A stretch of 64,000 nt of DNA from Pseudomonas sp. MM211. Lineage in GTDB: Bacteria; Pseudomonadota; Gammaproteobacteria; Pseudomonadales; Pseudomonadaceae. Position 1 is the stretch's first letter. Each line of letters opens with the position of its first letter. Below the pieces are notes generated by a model. That model worked only from the letters and a program-made list of their open reading frames with translations, had not been told where the DNA came from and did no database searches. Below are positions 1-8,432 of the stretch, piece by piece. Position numbers and translations under genes: made by a program. The stretch spans positions 3,782,001 through 3,846,000 of the forward strand of contig NZ_CP081942.1 in assembly GCF_020386635.1 (NCBI RefSeq). Direction: 5' to 3'.

Positions 1-180
1 CCCAACCGGCAGCCCGATCAACTCCAGGTAGCCCTCATCGAACATGATCAGGTTGTTGATCGAGCCGAGTGAGTGATGGCCACGGGGCGTGAGCGTAAAG
101 CCCAGGCCCGCGAAGATGCCCGCCGCCGCATCGAGATCGAAGCGCGTGTTGATGACCAGGTGGTCCAGTGCCGCACTCAT
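1..180 (-). CDS. VOC (glyoxalase-like) family protein, 3' part outside window
   Basis: Only the first 60 codons are visible; the gene runs off the left edge. The N-terminus (SAALDHLVINTRFDLDAAAG, then a GLGF-LTPRG-HHSLGSINNLIMF pattern) is the typical first beta-alpha-beta-beta-beta module of vicinal-oxygen-chelate/glyoxalase-like proteins, with a His near the start (DHLVI) in the usual first metal-ligand position. Enzymes of this fold include lyases, dioxygenases and isomerases, so the reaction cannot be stated. It starts only 4 bp after the thioesterase stop on the same strand and is probably the last visible member of the operon that begins with the GntR gene near 5 kb. Confidence 0.7.
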   Translation of the reverse strand, partial: MSAALDHLVINTRFDLDAAAGIFAGLGFTLTPRGHHSLGSINNLIMFDEGYLELIGLPVG

Positions 181-184
181 GGGA

Positions 185-607
185 TCACACCTTCGGGGCG
201 GGCGTGGAATAGACGCCACGGCCGCTGGCGACCAGATTGCCTTCACCATCGAAGACCTGTGCTTCAGCCACCGAGAACTGCTTGCCGAACTTGATCACGG
301 TGCCCGTGGCGCGCAGATCGCCTTTGGCTGGCCGGTGGTAGTCGACACGCAGATCGATGGTCGGCACGCCTTTGCCAGTCTTGGACACCAGCGCCCAGTC
401 AGCGGTCAGGTCGACCAGCGCCGCGAGTATGCCGCCGTGGGTGTAGCCACCCTCGACATTCACCACCCATTCTTCGCGCCATTTTGCGCTGAGCTCGATG
501 CTGCCCTCGCCCACAGCCAGAACCTGCAGGCCCAGCCATTGGTGATAAGGGCCCTTGAGCAGTTTGGCCTGGATATCGGCAGCGCTCGGAAGTGTCGTTT
601 CGATCAT
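185..607 (-). CDS. PaaI-type hotdog-fold thioesterase
   Basis: This 140-residue protein has the size and pattern of single hotdog-domain acyl-CoA thioesterases of the PaaI/YbgC kind. The central helix region reads GGYTHGGILAALVDLTADWA; the HGG segment followed by an acidic residue is the family's catalytic neighbourhood. A later IDLRVDYHRPAKGDLRATG strand matches the usual V-YLRPA stretch. It probably hydrolyses a CoA thioester in the cytoplasm, but the substrate cannot be read from sequence. It lies 83 bp downstream of the MDR oxidoreductase and 4 bp upstream of the VOC gene, which suggests a shared transcript and a role in the same catabolic route. Confidence 0.8.
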   Translation of the reverse strand: MIETTLPSAADIQAKLLKGPYHQWLGLQVLAVGEGSIELSAKWREEWVVNVEGGYTHGGILAALVDLTADWALVSKTGKGVPTIDLRVDYHRPAKGDLRATGTVIKFGKQFSVAEAQVFDGEGNLVASGRGVYSTPAPKV

Positions 608-690
608 GAGATCAATCCTGTTGAGTGTTCAGAAGGTCGTGCAGTCGCCCGCAAACGGGCGACTGCACGGTGCTGGTTGATGCAAGCGGA

Positions 691-1695
691 TCAAGGCGTG
701 ACGACCACCTTGCCCAGCACTTCGCGATCACGGATCAGCGCCAGGCCTTCAGCGGCCTGTTCAAGGGGCAGTACGCGGTCGATGATCGGGTCGATCCGGC
801 CTTCGGCGATCAGGTCGAGGAGCCCGACCAGGTTGTCTTCGTAAAAGCTGTTCGAGCCTTTGATGTTGAGCTCGAAGCTCCAGACGTAGCGCAGGTCTTC
901 CTTGGGGTCGTGGCCGGCGGTAGCGCCACACACCAGCAGCGTGCCGCCGCGCTTGATGCACTTGAGCGATGGCAGCCAGGTGTCGCCGCCGGTGAAGTTG
1001 ATCACCACGTCCACGCCGCCTTCGTAGTTGCGGCGCTGCGGCTTGCCGTACTGGCCGATGGCCCACTTGGAGAAGTCGGTGTCGCGGTAGTTGATGACGT
1101 GGTCGGCGCCCAGCGCCTTGAGGCGCTCGCCCTTCTCGTCACTGCCCGCACAGGCGATCACCTCGGCACCCAGCAGTTTGGCGAGAATCACGCAGGCGGT
1201 TCCCACGCCACCGCTGGCACCGAGGATCAGCACGCGGTCACCTGCCTTCACGGTGTTGTGGGTAATCAGCATGCGGTGGGCGGTGCCATAGGCCACTGGC
1301 AAGGCCGCTGCCTGTTCGAAACTCACGGCATCGGGCAGACGAATCAGTTGCCGCGCATCGACCAGGGCGTACTCGGCCATGCCGCCGTCGACCATCTCGC
1401 CCATCAGGCCAACGTCGGGTTTCAGCGGGTTGATCAGCACGCGGTCACCGACCTTCCAGCCTTCGACACCTTCACCCAGCTCGCTGATGGTGCCGGCCAG
1501 ATCGAGGCCGATGACCACCGGCAGCGGCACCTTGATGCCGGGCATGCCCTTCACCGTGAAGACGTCGTGGTAATTGAAGGACGATGCGCCAACGCGAATT
1601 ACCACGTGTCCGCTGCCCACTGCCGGTATCGGCTTGTCGGTGACGACGCGCAACTGGTCGAGGTCGCCGTGTTCGTCGAGTACCAGGGCTTTCAT
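691..1695 (-). CDS. MDR-superfamily (quinone oxidoreductase-like) alcohol dehydrogenase/reductase
   Basis: A 334-residue medium-chain dehydrogenase/reductase. The N-terminal GroES-like domain (about residues 1-125) is followed by a Rossmann domain with the nucleotide motif GASGGVGTA. Both classical zinc sites appear to be missing: the catalytic Cys position reads FNYHD, the GHE position reads GLDLAG, and there is no four-Cys structural-zinc loop. It is therefore better described as zinc-independent and quinone-oxidoreductase-like than as a zinc alcohol dehydrogenase. NAD(P)H would be the cofactor; the substrate is unknown. I chose the ATG at 1695 because MKALVL is the standard MDR N-terminus; the frame stays open further upstream into the preceding gene. 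It follows the binding-protein gene by 29 bp. Confidence 0.82.
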   Translation of the reverse strand: MKALVLDEHGDLDQLRVVTDKPIPAVGSGHVVIRVGASSFNYHDVFTVKGMPGIKVPLPVVIGLDLAGTISELGEGVEGWKVGDRVLINPLKPDVGLMGEMVDGGMAEYALVDARQLIRLPDAVSFEQAAALPVAYGTAHRMLITHNTVKAGDRVLILGASGGVGTACVILAKLLGAEVIACAGSDEKGERLKALGADHVINYRDTDFSKWAIGQYGKPQRRNYEGGVDVVINFTGGDTWLPSLKCIKRGGTLLVCGATAGHDPKEDLRYVWSFELNIKGSNSFYEDNLVGLLDLIAEGRIDPIIDRVLPLEQAAEGLALIRDREVLGKVVVTP

Positions 1696-1724
1696 GGTCT
1701 TGCTCACAGTCGTTGTCTCCGTGA

Positions 1725-2708
1725 TTACTTGATGTGTTTGGCTTGGTTGTAGGGTTCGGTGGCGAACAGGTCGTCCTTGAGTTCGCCCTTGATCAGGCCG
1801 CCGTCGACGAACACCTGGTGCTGACGACGCAGGGTCTCGATGTCCGCTGGCTCGAAGGCGATGCGGTTCATCGCATCCCACTGGCCGACGTACACGCGGG
1901 CATCCTTCTCCGGCAGGTTGGCGCTCTTCTGCAGAATGCGGACGACTTCATCCGGGTTCGCCTTGCCCCAGGCGAGTGTGTCGCGCAGGCCAGCGATGAC
2001 GCGGGCGACAACCTCCGGTTTGTCGTCGACCAGCTTGGCGGCGACCGTGCCAACGCCGATATAAGGCACCGCATCGGAGTGCGTGAGGGTCTTCCATTCC
2101 TCGGCGAAGCTGCCCAGGCGCTTGACCTTCAGCTCGTCTTCGAGCTGGGCGATGGTGACCGAACGCAGGGCCGCTCCATCCACCTGCTTCTGCGCCAGGA
2201 ACTGCGCCAGACGCGACTCGTTACCGCCGACCAGGGAGAAGTCATTGGTCTTGATGCCATGGTTGCCGGCCAACACCGCGCCGGCGATCACCGCCACCGA
2301 AGAGCCTGCCGGCGACATGCCGATCTTCTTGCCCTTGAGCTCGGCCAGCGAGGTGATCGGCGAATCAGCCGGCACCACGAACTGCACGTCGGCCGGCTGG
2401 GTCGCCGCGAAGATACGAATCGGCACACCTTCGGCTGCCGTCGAGAACACTCCGGCCAGCGGTGCGCCGAATGCCAGGTCGATAGAGCCGGCTGCCAGTG
2501 CGCGGATCGGCGCATTGACGTCGGGGAAGTGCACGAACTCGGCCTCGATGCCGCGTTTGGCGAGAAAATCCTTGGACTCGAGCACCGAGCCGTAGCCCAG
2601 GCTCACACCGCTGGTCCAGTAACCGATACGGACCTTGTCCGCCGAATGGGCAGCAAAAGGCAGCACCGCGGTCGCGGCCAGGGCAGCGACGGCAATCAAC
2701 TTACGCAT
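1725..2708 (-). CDS. ABC transporter periplasmic substrate-binding protein, NMT1/SsuA/TauA-like
   Basis: A 327-residue secreted protein with a clean signal peptide (MRKLIAVAALAATAVLPFAAHSA, cleavage expected after AHSA). The mature start DKVRIGYWTSG and the later LKGKKIGMSPAGSSV and QVDGAAL segments are characteristic of NMT1/THI5- and sulfonate/nitrate/taurine-type binding proteins. The ligand is not predictable by eye; aromatic, sulfonate, pyrimidine and opine ligands all occur in this family. The ATG at 2708 is preferred because it begins the signal peptide. It sits 26 bp after the permease gene and completes an ABC importer with the next two genes. Confidence 0.85.
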   Translation of the reverse strand: MRKLIAVAALAATAVLPFAAHSADKVRIGYWTSGVSLGYGSVLESKDFLAKRGIEAEFVHFPDVNAPIRALAAGSIDLAFGAPLAGVFSTAAEGVPIRIFAATQPADVQFVVPADSPITSLAELKGKKIGMSPAGSSVAVIAGAVLAGNHGIKTNDFSLVGGNESRLAQFLAQKQVDGAALRSVTIAQLEDELKVKRLGSFAEEWKTLTHSDAVPYIGVGTVAAKLVDDKPEVVARVIAGLRDTLAWGKANPDEVVRILQKSANLPEKDARVYVGQWDAMNRIAFEPADIETLRRQHQVFVDGGLIKGELKDDLFATEPYNQAKHIK

Positions 2709-2734
2709 GGATTGATCCTTGATAGAGGGAGGAA

Positions 2735-3499
2735 CTAGGGGGTTTTCCAACGAAACAACCGGCGCTCGAGGGGCTTCAGCACCCCCGCTTCGAGCGCCAA
2801 CATCAGGGCGACGAGTAGCACGGTCCAGGCGAATACCTGGTCGCTCTGCACCAGATCCGCGGCCTGGCGCAGGCGATAGCCGATGCCATCGGAGGCGCCG
2901 AGCGTCTCGGCCACCAGCGATACCCGCCAGCCAAAACCGAACGCCAGGCGGGCACCGGAAAAGAAGTACGGCAGGATGCTAGGCAGCGAGATCTTCAGCA
3001 GAATCTGCAGCCGCGACAGGCGAAACGAGCGCGCCAGTTCGACGTATTGCCGCTCCACCGTCTTCGCGCCCTGCCAGACGTTGGTGAGGATCAGCGGCAT
3101 GGCGGTCATGAACACCACGAACACTGTGGTGGCGTCGGAAATGCCGAACCAGATGATGGCGAAGATCGCCCAGATCGCCGACGACACGGTGTTGAACACC
3201 GACAGCACCGGCTCGAAGAAGCGCGCCAGTGCGGGGCTGCTGCCGAGCGCCAGGCCCAGCGGTGTGCCGACCAGCGTGGCGAGTGCGAAGCCGCTGAGCA
3301 CCCGGCCGAGGGTGGCGCTCAGGTCATGCAGGAAGGTGTCGCTCTGCAGCAGGTTGCCCAGTGCGGTTAAAACCTTTTCCGGCCCGGGCAGCACGAACGA
3401 TGGCAGGCGACCTGCGGCGTACCACCAGAACAGACCGACCACGGCGATCAATGCGAAGCGTTGCAGGGCGAGGCTGGAAAAGCGCTTGGCGGTATCCAT
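2735..3499 (-). CDS. ABC transporter permease, SsuC/TauC type
   Basis: A 254-residue inner-membrane permease with about six hydrophobic segments. The C-terminal half carries the EAA-type cytoplasmic loop expected in binding-protein-dependent permeases (YVELARSFRLSRLQILLKIS, then LPSILPYFFSGARLAFGFGW), typical of SsuC/TauC. The start ATG at 3499 gives MDTAKRFSSLALQ followed by a first membrane segment; the open frame further upstream only reflects overlap with the ATPase gene. Its start lies 1 bp beyond the ATPase stop, so the two are probably translationally coupled. Confidence 0.87.
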   Translation of the reverse strand: MDTAKRFSSLALQRFALIAVVGLFWWYAAGRLPSFVLPGPEKVLTALGNLLQSDTFLHDLSATLGRVLSGFALATLVGTPLGLALGSSPALARFFEPVLSVFNTVSSAIWAIFAIIWFGISDATTVFVVFMTAMPLILTNVWQGAKTVERQYVELARSFRLSRLQILLKISLPSILPYFFSGARLAFGFGWRVSLVAETLGASDGIGYRLRQAADLVQSDQVFAWTVLLVALMLALEAGVLKPLERRLFRWKTP

Positions 3500-3500
3500 G

Positions 3501-4262
3501 TCAGACCTCCAGACGCAGGCGACGAACCTGTTCGTTGACGGCAGGCTCGGTGGGCACCCGGGGGCGCGGCAAAGCCATTGAATGGATGGCGCGAATGCGA
3601 CCAGGACGCGGCTCCAGCACCACCACCCGGTCGGCCAGCACCACGGCCTCCTCCACATCATGGGTGACGAACAGCACCGTCATGCCGGTGAGTGCCTGCA
3701 GACGCAGCAGCTCGTCGTGCATCTGGCTGCGGGTGTGCGGGTCGAGCTTGGAAAACGGCTCGTCCATCAGCAGCACCTGGGGTTTCACCACCAGGCTGCG
3801 CGCCAGAGCGACCCGGCTGCGCATGCCGCCGGACAATTGATGCGGCCAGGATTTCGCGAAGGCCTCGAGGCCCACCAGACGCAGCGCCTCGGCAACCCGT
3901 TGGGCGCGCTCGGCCTTGCCGATACCACTGCCCTCCAGACCGAAGGCGACGTTAGCCTGCACGCTGCGCCAAGGCAGCAGACGGTCTTCCTGAAACATGT
4001 AAGCGATGCGCCGCCAGTCGCTGAAAGCGCTCGAGGCCTGGCCAAACAGACTCAACCGGCCTTGATCCTGGGCGAGCAGCCCGGAAACGATATTGAGCAA
4101 GGTGCTCTTGCCACACCCCGACGTACCCAGCAGAGCGACCACTTCGCCCTGCCCCACCTCGAAGGAGATATCGCGCAGCACCTCAAGGGCATCGAAGCGC
4201 TTGCCGATCCCCTGCAAGATGATCGCCGATACCGTTAAGTCCTGATGCAGTGCGGCATTCAT
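3501..4262 (-). CDS. ABC transporter ATPase, SsuB/TauB type
   Basis: A 253-residue ATP-binding subunit. Visible motifs in order are Walker A GTSGCGKST (about residues 46-54), Q-loop MFQEDRLLPW, signature LSGGMRSRVALARSL, Walker B VLLMDEPFSKLD and the switch His in FVTHDVEEAV. The QEDRLLPW segment is typical of the nitrate/sulfonate/taurine ATPase branch. Its first codons overlap the stop of the upstream gntR gene by 4 bp (ATGA arrangement), tying the transporter directly to the regulator's transcript. Confidence 0.9.
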   Translation of the reverse strand: MNAALHQDLTVSAIILQGIGKRFDALEVLRDISFEVGQGEVVALLGTSGCGKSTLLNIVSGLLAQDQGRLSLFGQASSAFSDWRRIAYMFQEDRLLPWRSVQANVAFGLEGSGIGKAERAQRVAEALRLVGLEAFAKSWPHQLSGGMRSRVALARSLVVKPQVLLMDEPFSKLDPHTRSQMHDELLRLQALTGMTVLFVTHDVEEAVVLADRVVVLEPRPGRIRAIHSMALPRPRVPTEPAVNEQVRRLRLEV

Positions 4263-4987
4263 CGGGCGAACCTCGCCGCCAGCAGCGGCAGCGATGCACC
4301 GGCTTCGCTGAGGCTGGCGTAGACTTTTTCCAGGGTCATGGCCTGGAAGGTTTCGATATGCCGACGGGCGATCAGCTCGGCACGCTTGCCGTCGCCCTCT
4401 TCGAAAGCGGCGATCATGGCGTTGTGGTCGTGCTTGATCTCCGGCTTGGTGCCCTGGACGTTGAACCCCAGCGCCACTAGGCGCGTCATCTCGTCCATCA
4501 GGCCGGACAACGTGCGCAACAACCGTTCGTTGCCAGTGGCCCGGGCGATCTCCAGGTGGAACGCCTTGTTGGCGTCCATGAATACATCGATCTGATCAGG
4601 CAGTGAAACCAGATGGCGAACCCGGCAGGCAGCCTCCAGAACCCGTAGACGCTCGATGTCCACACGACCGACCGCCAGCCGAGCCGCCAACGGCTCGAGC
4701 TGCACACGCAGGGTGAAGACTTCCTCGACGTCCTTAACGGTGATCGGCGCGATCTGATAGCCCTTGCGCGGCAAAGACCTGACGAAGCCCTCATGGGACA
4801 GACGCGTCAGCGCGATCCGGCAGCTGCTTTTGCCAATCTCGTACAGCTCCATCAGCCCGGGCTCGGTGATCAGCGCCCCTGGCGTCAGGCGGCAGGACAG
4901 GATGTCGCGGCGAATGCGGGCGTAGGCGGAGTCACCCTGGTTGGCGCAGTCGAGCGGGTGATCGGCGGAAGCGATGATGAGTGACAT
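4259..4987 (-). CDS. GntR-family transcriptional regulator (FCD/FadR subfamily)
   Basis: A 242-residue regulator. The N-terminal winged helix (about residues 20-90) includes YARIRRDILSCRLTPGALIT and the recognition-helix stretch IGKSSCRIALTRLSHEGFV. The C-terminal FCD effector domain includes EEVFTLRVQLEPLAARLA and later His/Asp positions typical of metal-binding FCD domains. Such proteins usually repress adjacent catabolic or transport genes until a small acid ligand binds. It is the first gene of a seven-gene minus-strand cluster and overlaps the ABC ATPase gene by 4 bp, so it probably controls its own operon. A short inverted repeat upstream is a possible operator. Confidence 0.87.
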   Translation of the reverse strand: MSLIIASADHPLDCANQGDSAYARIRRDILSCRLTPGALITEPGLMELYEIGKSSCRIALTRLSHEGFVRSLPRKGYQIAPITVKDVEEVFTLRVQLEPLAARLAVGRVDIERLRVLEAACRVRHLVSLPDQIDVFMDANKAFHLEIARATGNERLLRTLSGLMDEMTRLVALGFNVQGTKPEIKHDHNAMIAAFEEGDGKRAELIARRHIETFQAMTLEKVYASLSEAGASLPLLAARFAR

Positions 4988-5029
4988 TCGGCAGCCTTGA
5001 CGGAAACGGTGAGCAGCTCACAGAAGTTG

Positions 5030-5046
5030 TCTGTGATGCCTACAGA
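5030..5046. promoter_or_regulatory. Candidate operator for the GntR regulator
   Basis: Inverted repeat TCTGT-N7-ACAGA, 43 bp upstream of the gntR start. A weak minus-strand promoter (TTCGAA, 17 bp, TAGCTT) would place the transcription start just upstream of this dyad, a sensible position for autorepression. The half-sites are short, so this is only suggestive. Confidence 0.25.
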
Positions 5047-5449
5047 TGGCCGCTAAGCTAGAACAGAACATTGCAATTTCGAACGAATTAATTCCGCTAA
5101 ACATATAAACCGAAAGAATAGACTGAGCTGCTCAAGGAAAATTTAATGCATAACCCGCTAGGCGCCTTGCACCGCCAGCCGGGCCTTTGAGCGGTATACG
5201 ACACTCACTTTCCTCGACGCCAACAGCTACCGAAGGCGACGCATCAGGCGATTAGAAACCCCGAAATCGAATGCAATTTCCTGCCGGCCGACACAACGGC
5301 GACAGGCGCACCTTCGTGATGTCGATTTCCAGACGTGTCGTAGCGCTCAGTCTCAGCCACACACATCGCATTTATCTGATCAGGCATGGTCATTACCTGA
5401 GCGGCCTCGGCTGACTATTACTGGCCTGATCAGTCTGATGCTGCTTGCC

Positions 5450-5477
5450 TTGACGAAGAAATGGCTGGTTTTTTACT
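5450..5477 (+). promoter_or_regulatory. Candidate sigma-70 promoter of the lipoprotein gene
   Basis: TTGACG at 5450-5455, a 16-bp spacer, and TTTACT at 5472-5477. The -35 box is good and the -10 box matches four of six consensus positions. It lies about 65 bp upstream of the chosen start and precedes the 5501-5513 dyad, which would fall in the leader. Confidence 0.35.
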
Positions 5478-5542
5478 GTGATTTTTAAAGGTATGCCCAG
5501 TGCTGACTCAGCATGGATACCAATGCACAAGGAGTGGATAGC

Positions 5543-6016
5543 GTGAGTCCAATCAGAACAATCTGCCTGGCAATGGCAGTAATTGCAGCGAGCGCTTGCT
5601 CGACGCCAAACAACAAGAGCAGCAACGACGTGCAGGAGGCTGCCAAATTGCTGATAGGCCAACCTGCCAGCAACGCCTTCGCCGTATTCGGCAAACCCGA
5701 CCAGGGCATGGGGCCATCGTCATACGGTTCGGGCGGCGGCCTCTACACCTGGAATCGCTTGCAGACACACCTGAGCCCCGAGAAAGAATTCATCAAAACG
5801 GGCGAAGAGTATGTTGGTGAGCAACAAACCTGGGTCACCATTGGTGGCAGAGGCATGACAGGCATCATGCCGGCTTACAGCCAACCGATTTACCGTGATG
5901 TTGGCTACTACGACAACGTCACCATCATCGACTACTTCTGCAGCATCACCCTCTTCACTGACAACAAGGACATCATCACCGATGCCTCGGTAGTCAATTG
6001 CGAAGATAAAAAGTAG
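5543..6016 (+). CDS. Small lipoprotein of unknown function
   Basis: A 157-residue protein using a GTG start at 5543, chosen because AAGGAG lies about 8 bp upstream and because it gives a short, well-formed lipoprotein signal: hydrophobic LAMAVIAASA, then Cys19 in an ASAC lipobox. An ATG ten codons upstream (5513) would only lengthen the polar N-region. The mature part has a KLLIGQPASNAFAVFGKPD segment followed by a Gly/Tyr-rich stretch (GSGGGLYTWN). This resembles small envelope lipoproteins with a beta-sandwich core, but I do not recognise a named family. It has two later Cys residues near the C-terminus that could form a disulfide. A terminator follows directly, so it is monocistronic. Confidence 0.72.
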   Translation: MSPIRTICLAMAVIAASACSTPNNKSSNDVQEAAKLLIGQPASNAFAVFGKPDQGMGPSSYGSGGGLYTWNRLQTHLSPEKEFIKTGEEYVGEQQTWVTIGGRGMTGIMPAYSQPIYRDVGYYDNVTIIDYFCSITLFTDNKDIITDASVVNCEDKK

Positions 6017-6042
6017 CGTTTGTGAACGCTCAGTAACGCAAA

Positions 6043-6088
6043 AGGCCCGATACCGAAGGGAATCCCGCGGCAACGGGCCTGACTTTTT
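6043..6088 (+). terminator. Rho-independent terminator after lipoprotein gene
   Basis: Stem AGGCCCG (6043-6049) with CGGGCCT (6074-6080), an inner GGGA/TCCC helix in the loop, then a run of five T from 6084. Confidence 0.7.
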
Positions 6089-6114
6089 ATCGACACACCT
6101 CATTCACGACCTGC

Positions 6115-6494
6115 AGCTCGCTGGCTGCAAGGCACTGTAAAAGAAGCCCTGGCGTTCGCCGAGCGCCGCACAGCCGGCACCGGAAAAAATCCCGCATACC
6201 CTTTTGCTTTCCTCCCGACAACAAAGCCTTGTACGCCCAAAAGACGAATGACCTGCATCATCAGTGACGACCATCCCTGAAAGCGCTGGGTATTCGTTAC
6301 CGTCCTCCGTACAATGCGCGCCACACCTACGCAACTATGTGTCTGATGGCAGGCATGGCCCCGGCCTTTATTGCACAGCAATTGGGCCATTCGATACAGA
6401 TTCTGCTGACCCGCGATGCCGATGGATTGATGGCGAAGGCAACTGGGCAGAGATGAAGAAGCTACGAATTGCCCCAAAACTGCCCCAAGACTGA
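6115..6494 (+). pseudogene. Remnant of a phage-type tyrosine recombinase (integrase), C-terminal part
   Basis: One frame (codons from about 6181) encodes FCFPPDNKALYAQKTNDLHHQ, a TGA stop at 6265, then LKALGIRYRPPYNARHTYAT and LMAGMAPAFIAQQLGHS. These are the R-x-RHTYAT box and LGHS box of tyrosine recombinases. The normal ending (DWIDGEGNWAEMKKLRIAPK, then LPQD and stop at 6492) is in a different frame, reached by a one-base deletion near 6420-6424 where the catalytic Tyr should be. With at least one stop, one frameshift and no N-terminal half, this is a dead gene. It marks a former integrative element; no partner genes, tRNA or att repeat are visible around it. The upstream limit is uncertain. 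Confidence 0.75.
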
Positions 6495-6528
6495 ATCCAC
6501 ACCCCTGAAACATGCGAGTTAGAGCACT

Positions 6529-8115
6529 TTGATTTCCACAGCTAATATCACGATGCAGTTCGGTGCCAAGCCGCTGTTCGAGAACGTGTCCGTTAAGTTC
6601 AACAACGGCAACCGCTATGGCCTGATCGGCGCCAATGGCTGCGGCAAGTCGACGTTCATGAAGATCCTCGGTGATGACCTCGAGCCCTCCGGTGGCCAGG
6701 TCATGCTCGAGCCGAACGTGCGTCTCGGCAAGCTGCGCCAGGATCAGTTCGCCTACGAGCAATTCAACGTGATCGACACCGTGATCATGGGCCACGAGGA
6801 GCTATGGAAGGTCAAGGCCGAGCGTGACCGCATCTACTCGCTGCCGGAAATGAGCGAAGAGGACGGCATGAAGGTCGGCGAGCTCGAAGGTGAGTTCGCT
6901 GAAATGGACGGCTACACCGCCGAATCCCGTGCCGGCGAGCTGCTGCTCGGGCTGGGCATTCCGTTAGAGCAGCATTTCGGCCCGATGAGCGAAGTCGCTC
7001 CCGGCTGGAAACTGCGCGTGCTGCTGGCCCAGGCGCTGTTCTCCGATCCGGACGTGCTGCTGCTGGATGAGCCGACCAACCACCTGGATATCAATACCAT
7101 CCGCTGGCTGGAAACGATCCTGACGACGCGTAACAGCACCATGATCATCATTTCCCACGACCGTCACTTCCTGAACTCGGTCTGCACCCACATGGCGGAT
7201 CTGGATTACGGCGAGCTGCGTCTGTTCCCGGGCAACTACGACGAGTACATGACCGCTGCGACCCAGTCGCGCGAGCAGTTGCTGTCGGACAACGCCAAGA
7301 AAAAAGCGCAGATCAACGAACTGCAGAGCTTCGTCAGCCGCTTCTCGGCCAACGCCTCGAAGTCCAAACAGGCCTCCTCCCGCGCCAAGCAGATCGACAA
7401 GATCCAGCTGGCCGAGGTCAAGCCGTCGAGCCGGGTCAGCCCGTTCATCCGTTTCGAGCAGACCAAGAAACTGCACCGCCAGGCCGTGACCATCGAGCAG
7501 ATGTCCAAAGGCTTCGACGGCAAGACGCTGTTCAAGAATTTCAGCTTCACCGTCGAAGCTGGCGAGCGCGTCGCGATCATCGGCCCCAACGGTATCGGCA
7601 AGACCACCCTGCTGCGCACGCTGGTCGGTGAACTGAGCCCGGACGCCGGTGCAGTGAAGTGGACGGAAAGCGCCGAGATCGGCTATTACGCTCAGGATCA
7701 CGCTCACGATTTCGAAGACGACGTGACCTTGTTCGACTGGATGGGTCAGTGGACAACCGGTGAGCAAGTGATTCGTGGCACCTTGGGCCGCATGCTGTTT
7801 TCCAACGACGAGATCCTCAAGTCGGTCAAGGTGATCTCCGGTGGTGAACAGGGCCGTATGCTGTTCGGCAAGCTGATTCTGCAGAAGCCCAACGTGCTGG
7901 TGATGGACGAACCGACCAACCACCTGGACATGGAATCCATCGAAGCGCTCAACCTGGCGCTGGAGAACTACCCAGGCACGCTGGTCTTCGTCAGCCATGA
8001 CCGCGAGTTCGTCGGCTCCCTGGCCACACGCATCATCGAGCTGTCGGACAACGGTGTGACCGACTTCAGCGGCACCTACGACGACTACCTGCGCAGCCAG
8101 GGCATCATCGTTTGA
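6529..8115 (+). CDS. ybiT: ABC-F family ATPase, YbiT type
   Basis: A 528-residue soluble protein with two ABC domains and no membrane segments. Domain 1 has Walker [10 protein letters not shown] and Walker [13 protein letters not shown]; domain 2 has GPNGIGKTT and [13 protein letters not shown] charged linker (about residues 240-310) rich in Lys and Ser corresponds to the P-site tRNA-interaction motif of ABC-F proteins. The opening [21 protein letters not shown] and overall length fit YbiT closely. ABC-F members bind ribosomes and modulate translation rather than transport. The start appears to be TTG at 6529; no ATG gives a complete first strand, and no strong ribosome-binding site is visible. 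A strong terminator follows. Confidence 0.92.
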   Translation: MISTANITMQFGAKPLFENVSVKFNNGNRYGLIGANGCGKSTFMKILGDDLEPSGGQVMLEPNVRLGKLRQDQFAYEQFNVIDTVIMGHEELWKVKAERDRIYSLPEMSEEDGMKVGELEGEFAEMDGYTAESRAGELLLGLGIPLEQHFGPMSEVAPGWKLRVLLAQALFSDPDVLLLDEPTNHLDINTIRWLETILTTRNSTMIIISHDRHFLNSVCTHMADLDYGELRLFPGNYDEYMTAATQSREQLLSDNAKKKAQINELQSFVSRFSANASKSKQASSRAKQIDKIQLAEVKPSSRVSPFIRFEQTKKLHRQAVTIEQMSKGFDGKTLFKNFSFTVEAGERVAIIGPNGIGKTTLLRTLVGELSPDAGAVKWTESAEIGYYAQDHAHDFEDDVTLFDWMGQWTTGEQVIRGTLGRMLFSNDEILKSVKVISGGEQGRMLFGKLILQKPNVLVMDEPTNHLDMESIEALNLALENYPGTLVFVSHDREFVGSLATRIIELSDNGVTDFSGTYDDYLRSQGIIV

Positions 8116-8137
8116 TCGGCTGAATCGGCAAGACCGA

Positions 8138-8172
8138 AAGCCCCGTCATCCCTTGAATGGCGGGGCTTTTTC
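8138..8172 (+). terminator. Rho-independent terminator of ybiT
   Basis: AAGCCCCG (8138-8145) pairs with CGGGGCTT (8161-8168), followed by a T-run. Confidence 0.9.
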
Positions 8173-8297
8173 GTATCTGAGAGAGCGAATGCCCAAGGTG
8201 ATAGTTGGCCCACGAATCCGTAGGCGCTCGGCAGGCGGCCAGCCACTGCGGGGGATCCAGTTTCAGCATTTCAAATCATCACCCGCCTCGCCAACCT

Positions 8298-8322
8298 GAT
8301 CGCCGGCAAGCCGGCTCCTACA
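8298..8322. repeat. REP-type palindromic element
   Basis: The palindrome GCCGGCAAGCCGGC (8302-8315) followed by TCCTACA is the typical Pseudomonas REP core (palindrome plus CTCCTACA tail). Confidence 0.7.
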
Positions 8323-8361
8323 GCCCAGGTACCCTGGGTTGAGCAGCGCGATACCCGGGCT
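8322..8361. repeat. Imperfect inverted repeat next to the REP element
   Basis: AGCCCAGGTA (8322-8331) and TACCCGGGCT (8352-8361) form a 10-bp stem with one G-T wobble, directly abutting the REP core. Confidence 0.5.
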
Positions 8362-8432
8362 ACAGAGTGAGTTGGCACGACCGCAAGCCCCGTTCTTCCG
8401 AGAATAGCGAGGTGTTTTGTTGCTAGGTCATT

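Larger units (their letters stand above)
4988..5542. other. Intergenic region between gntR operon and lipoprotein gene
   Basis: About 555 bp separate two divergent genes. No convincing coding sequence is present; short open frames have no recognisable product or ribosome-binding site. The left part is AT-rich (5050-5130) and holds a likely promoter for the gntR operon. The right end holds a candidate promoter and a perfect 6-1-6 dyad (TGCTGACTCAGCA, 5501-5513) before the lipoprotein gene. The middle (5150-5440) shows nothing I can name. Confidence 0.6.

Noticed and set aside
691..1695. Zinc-containing alcohol dehydrogenase
   Set aside because: The catalytic Cys and GHE zinc ligands are replaced (NYHD, GLDLAG) and the structural-zinc Cys cluster is missing.
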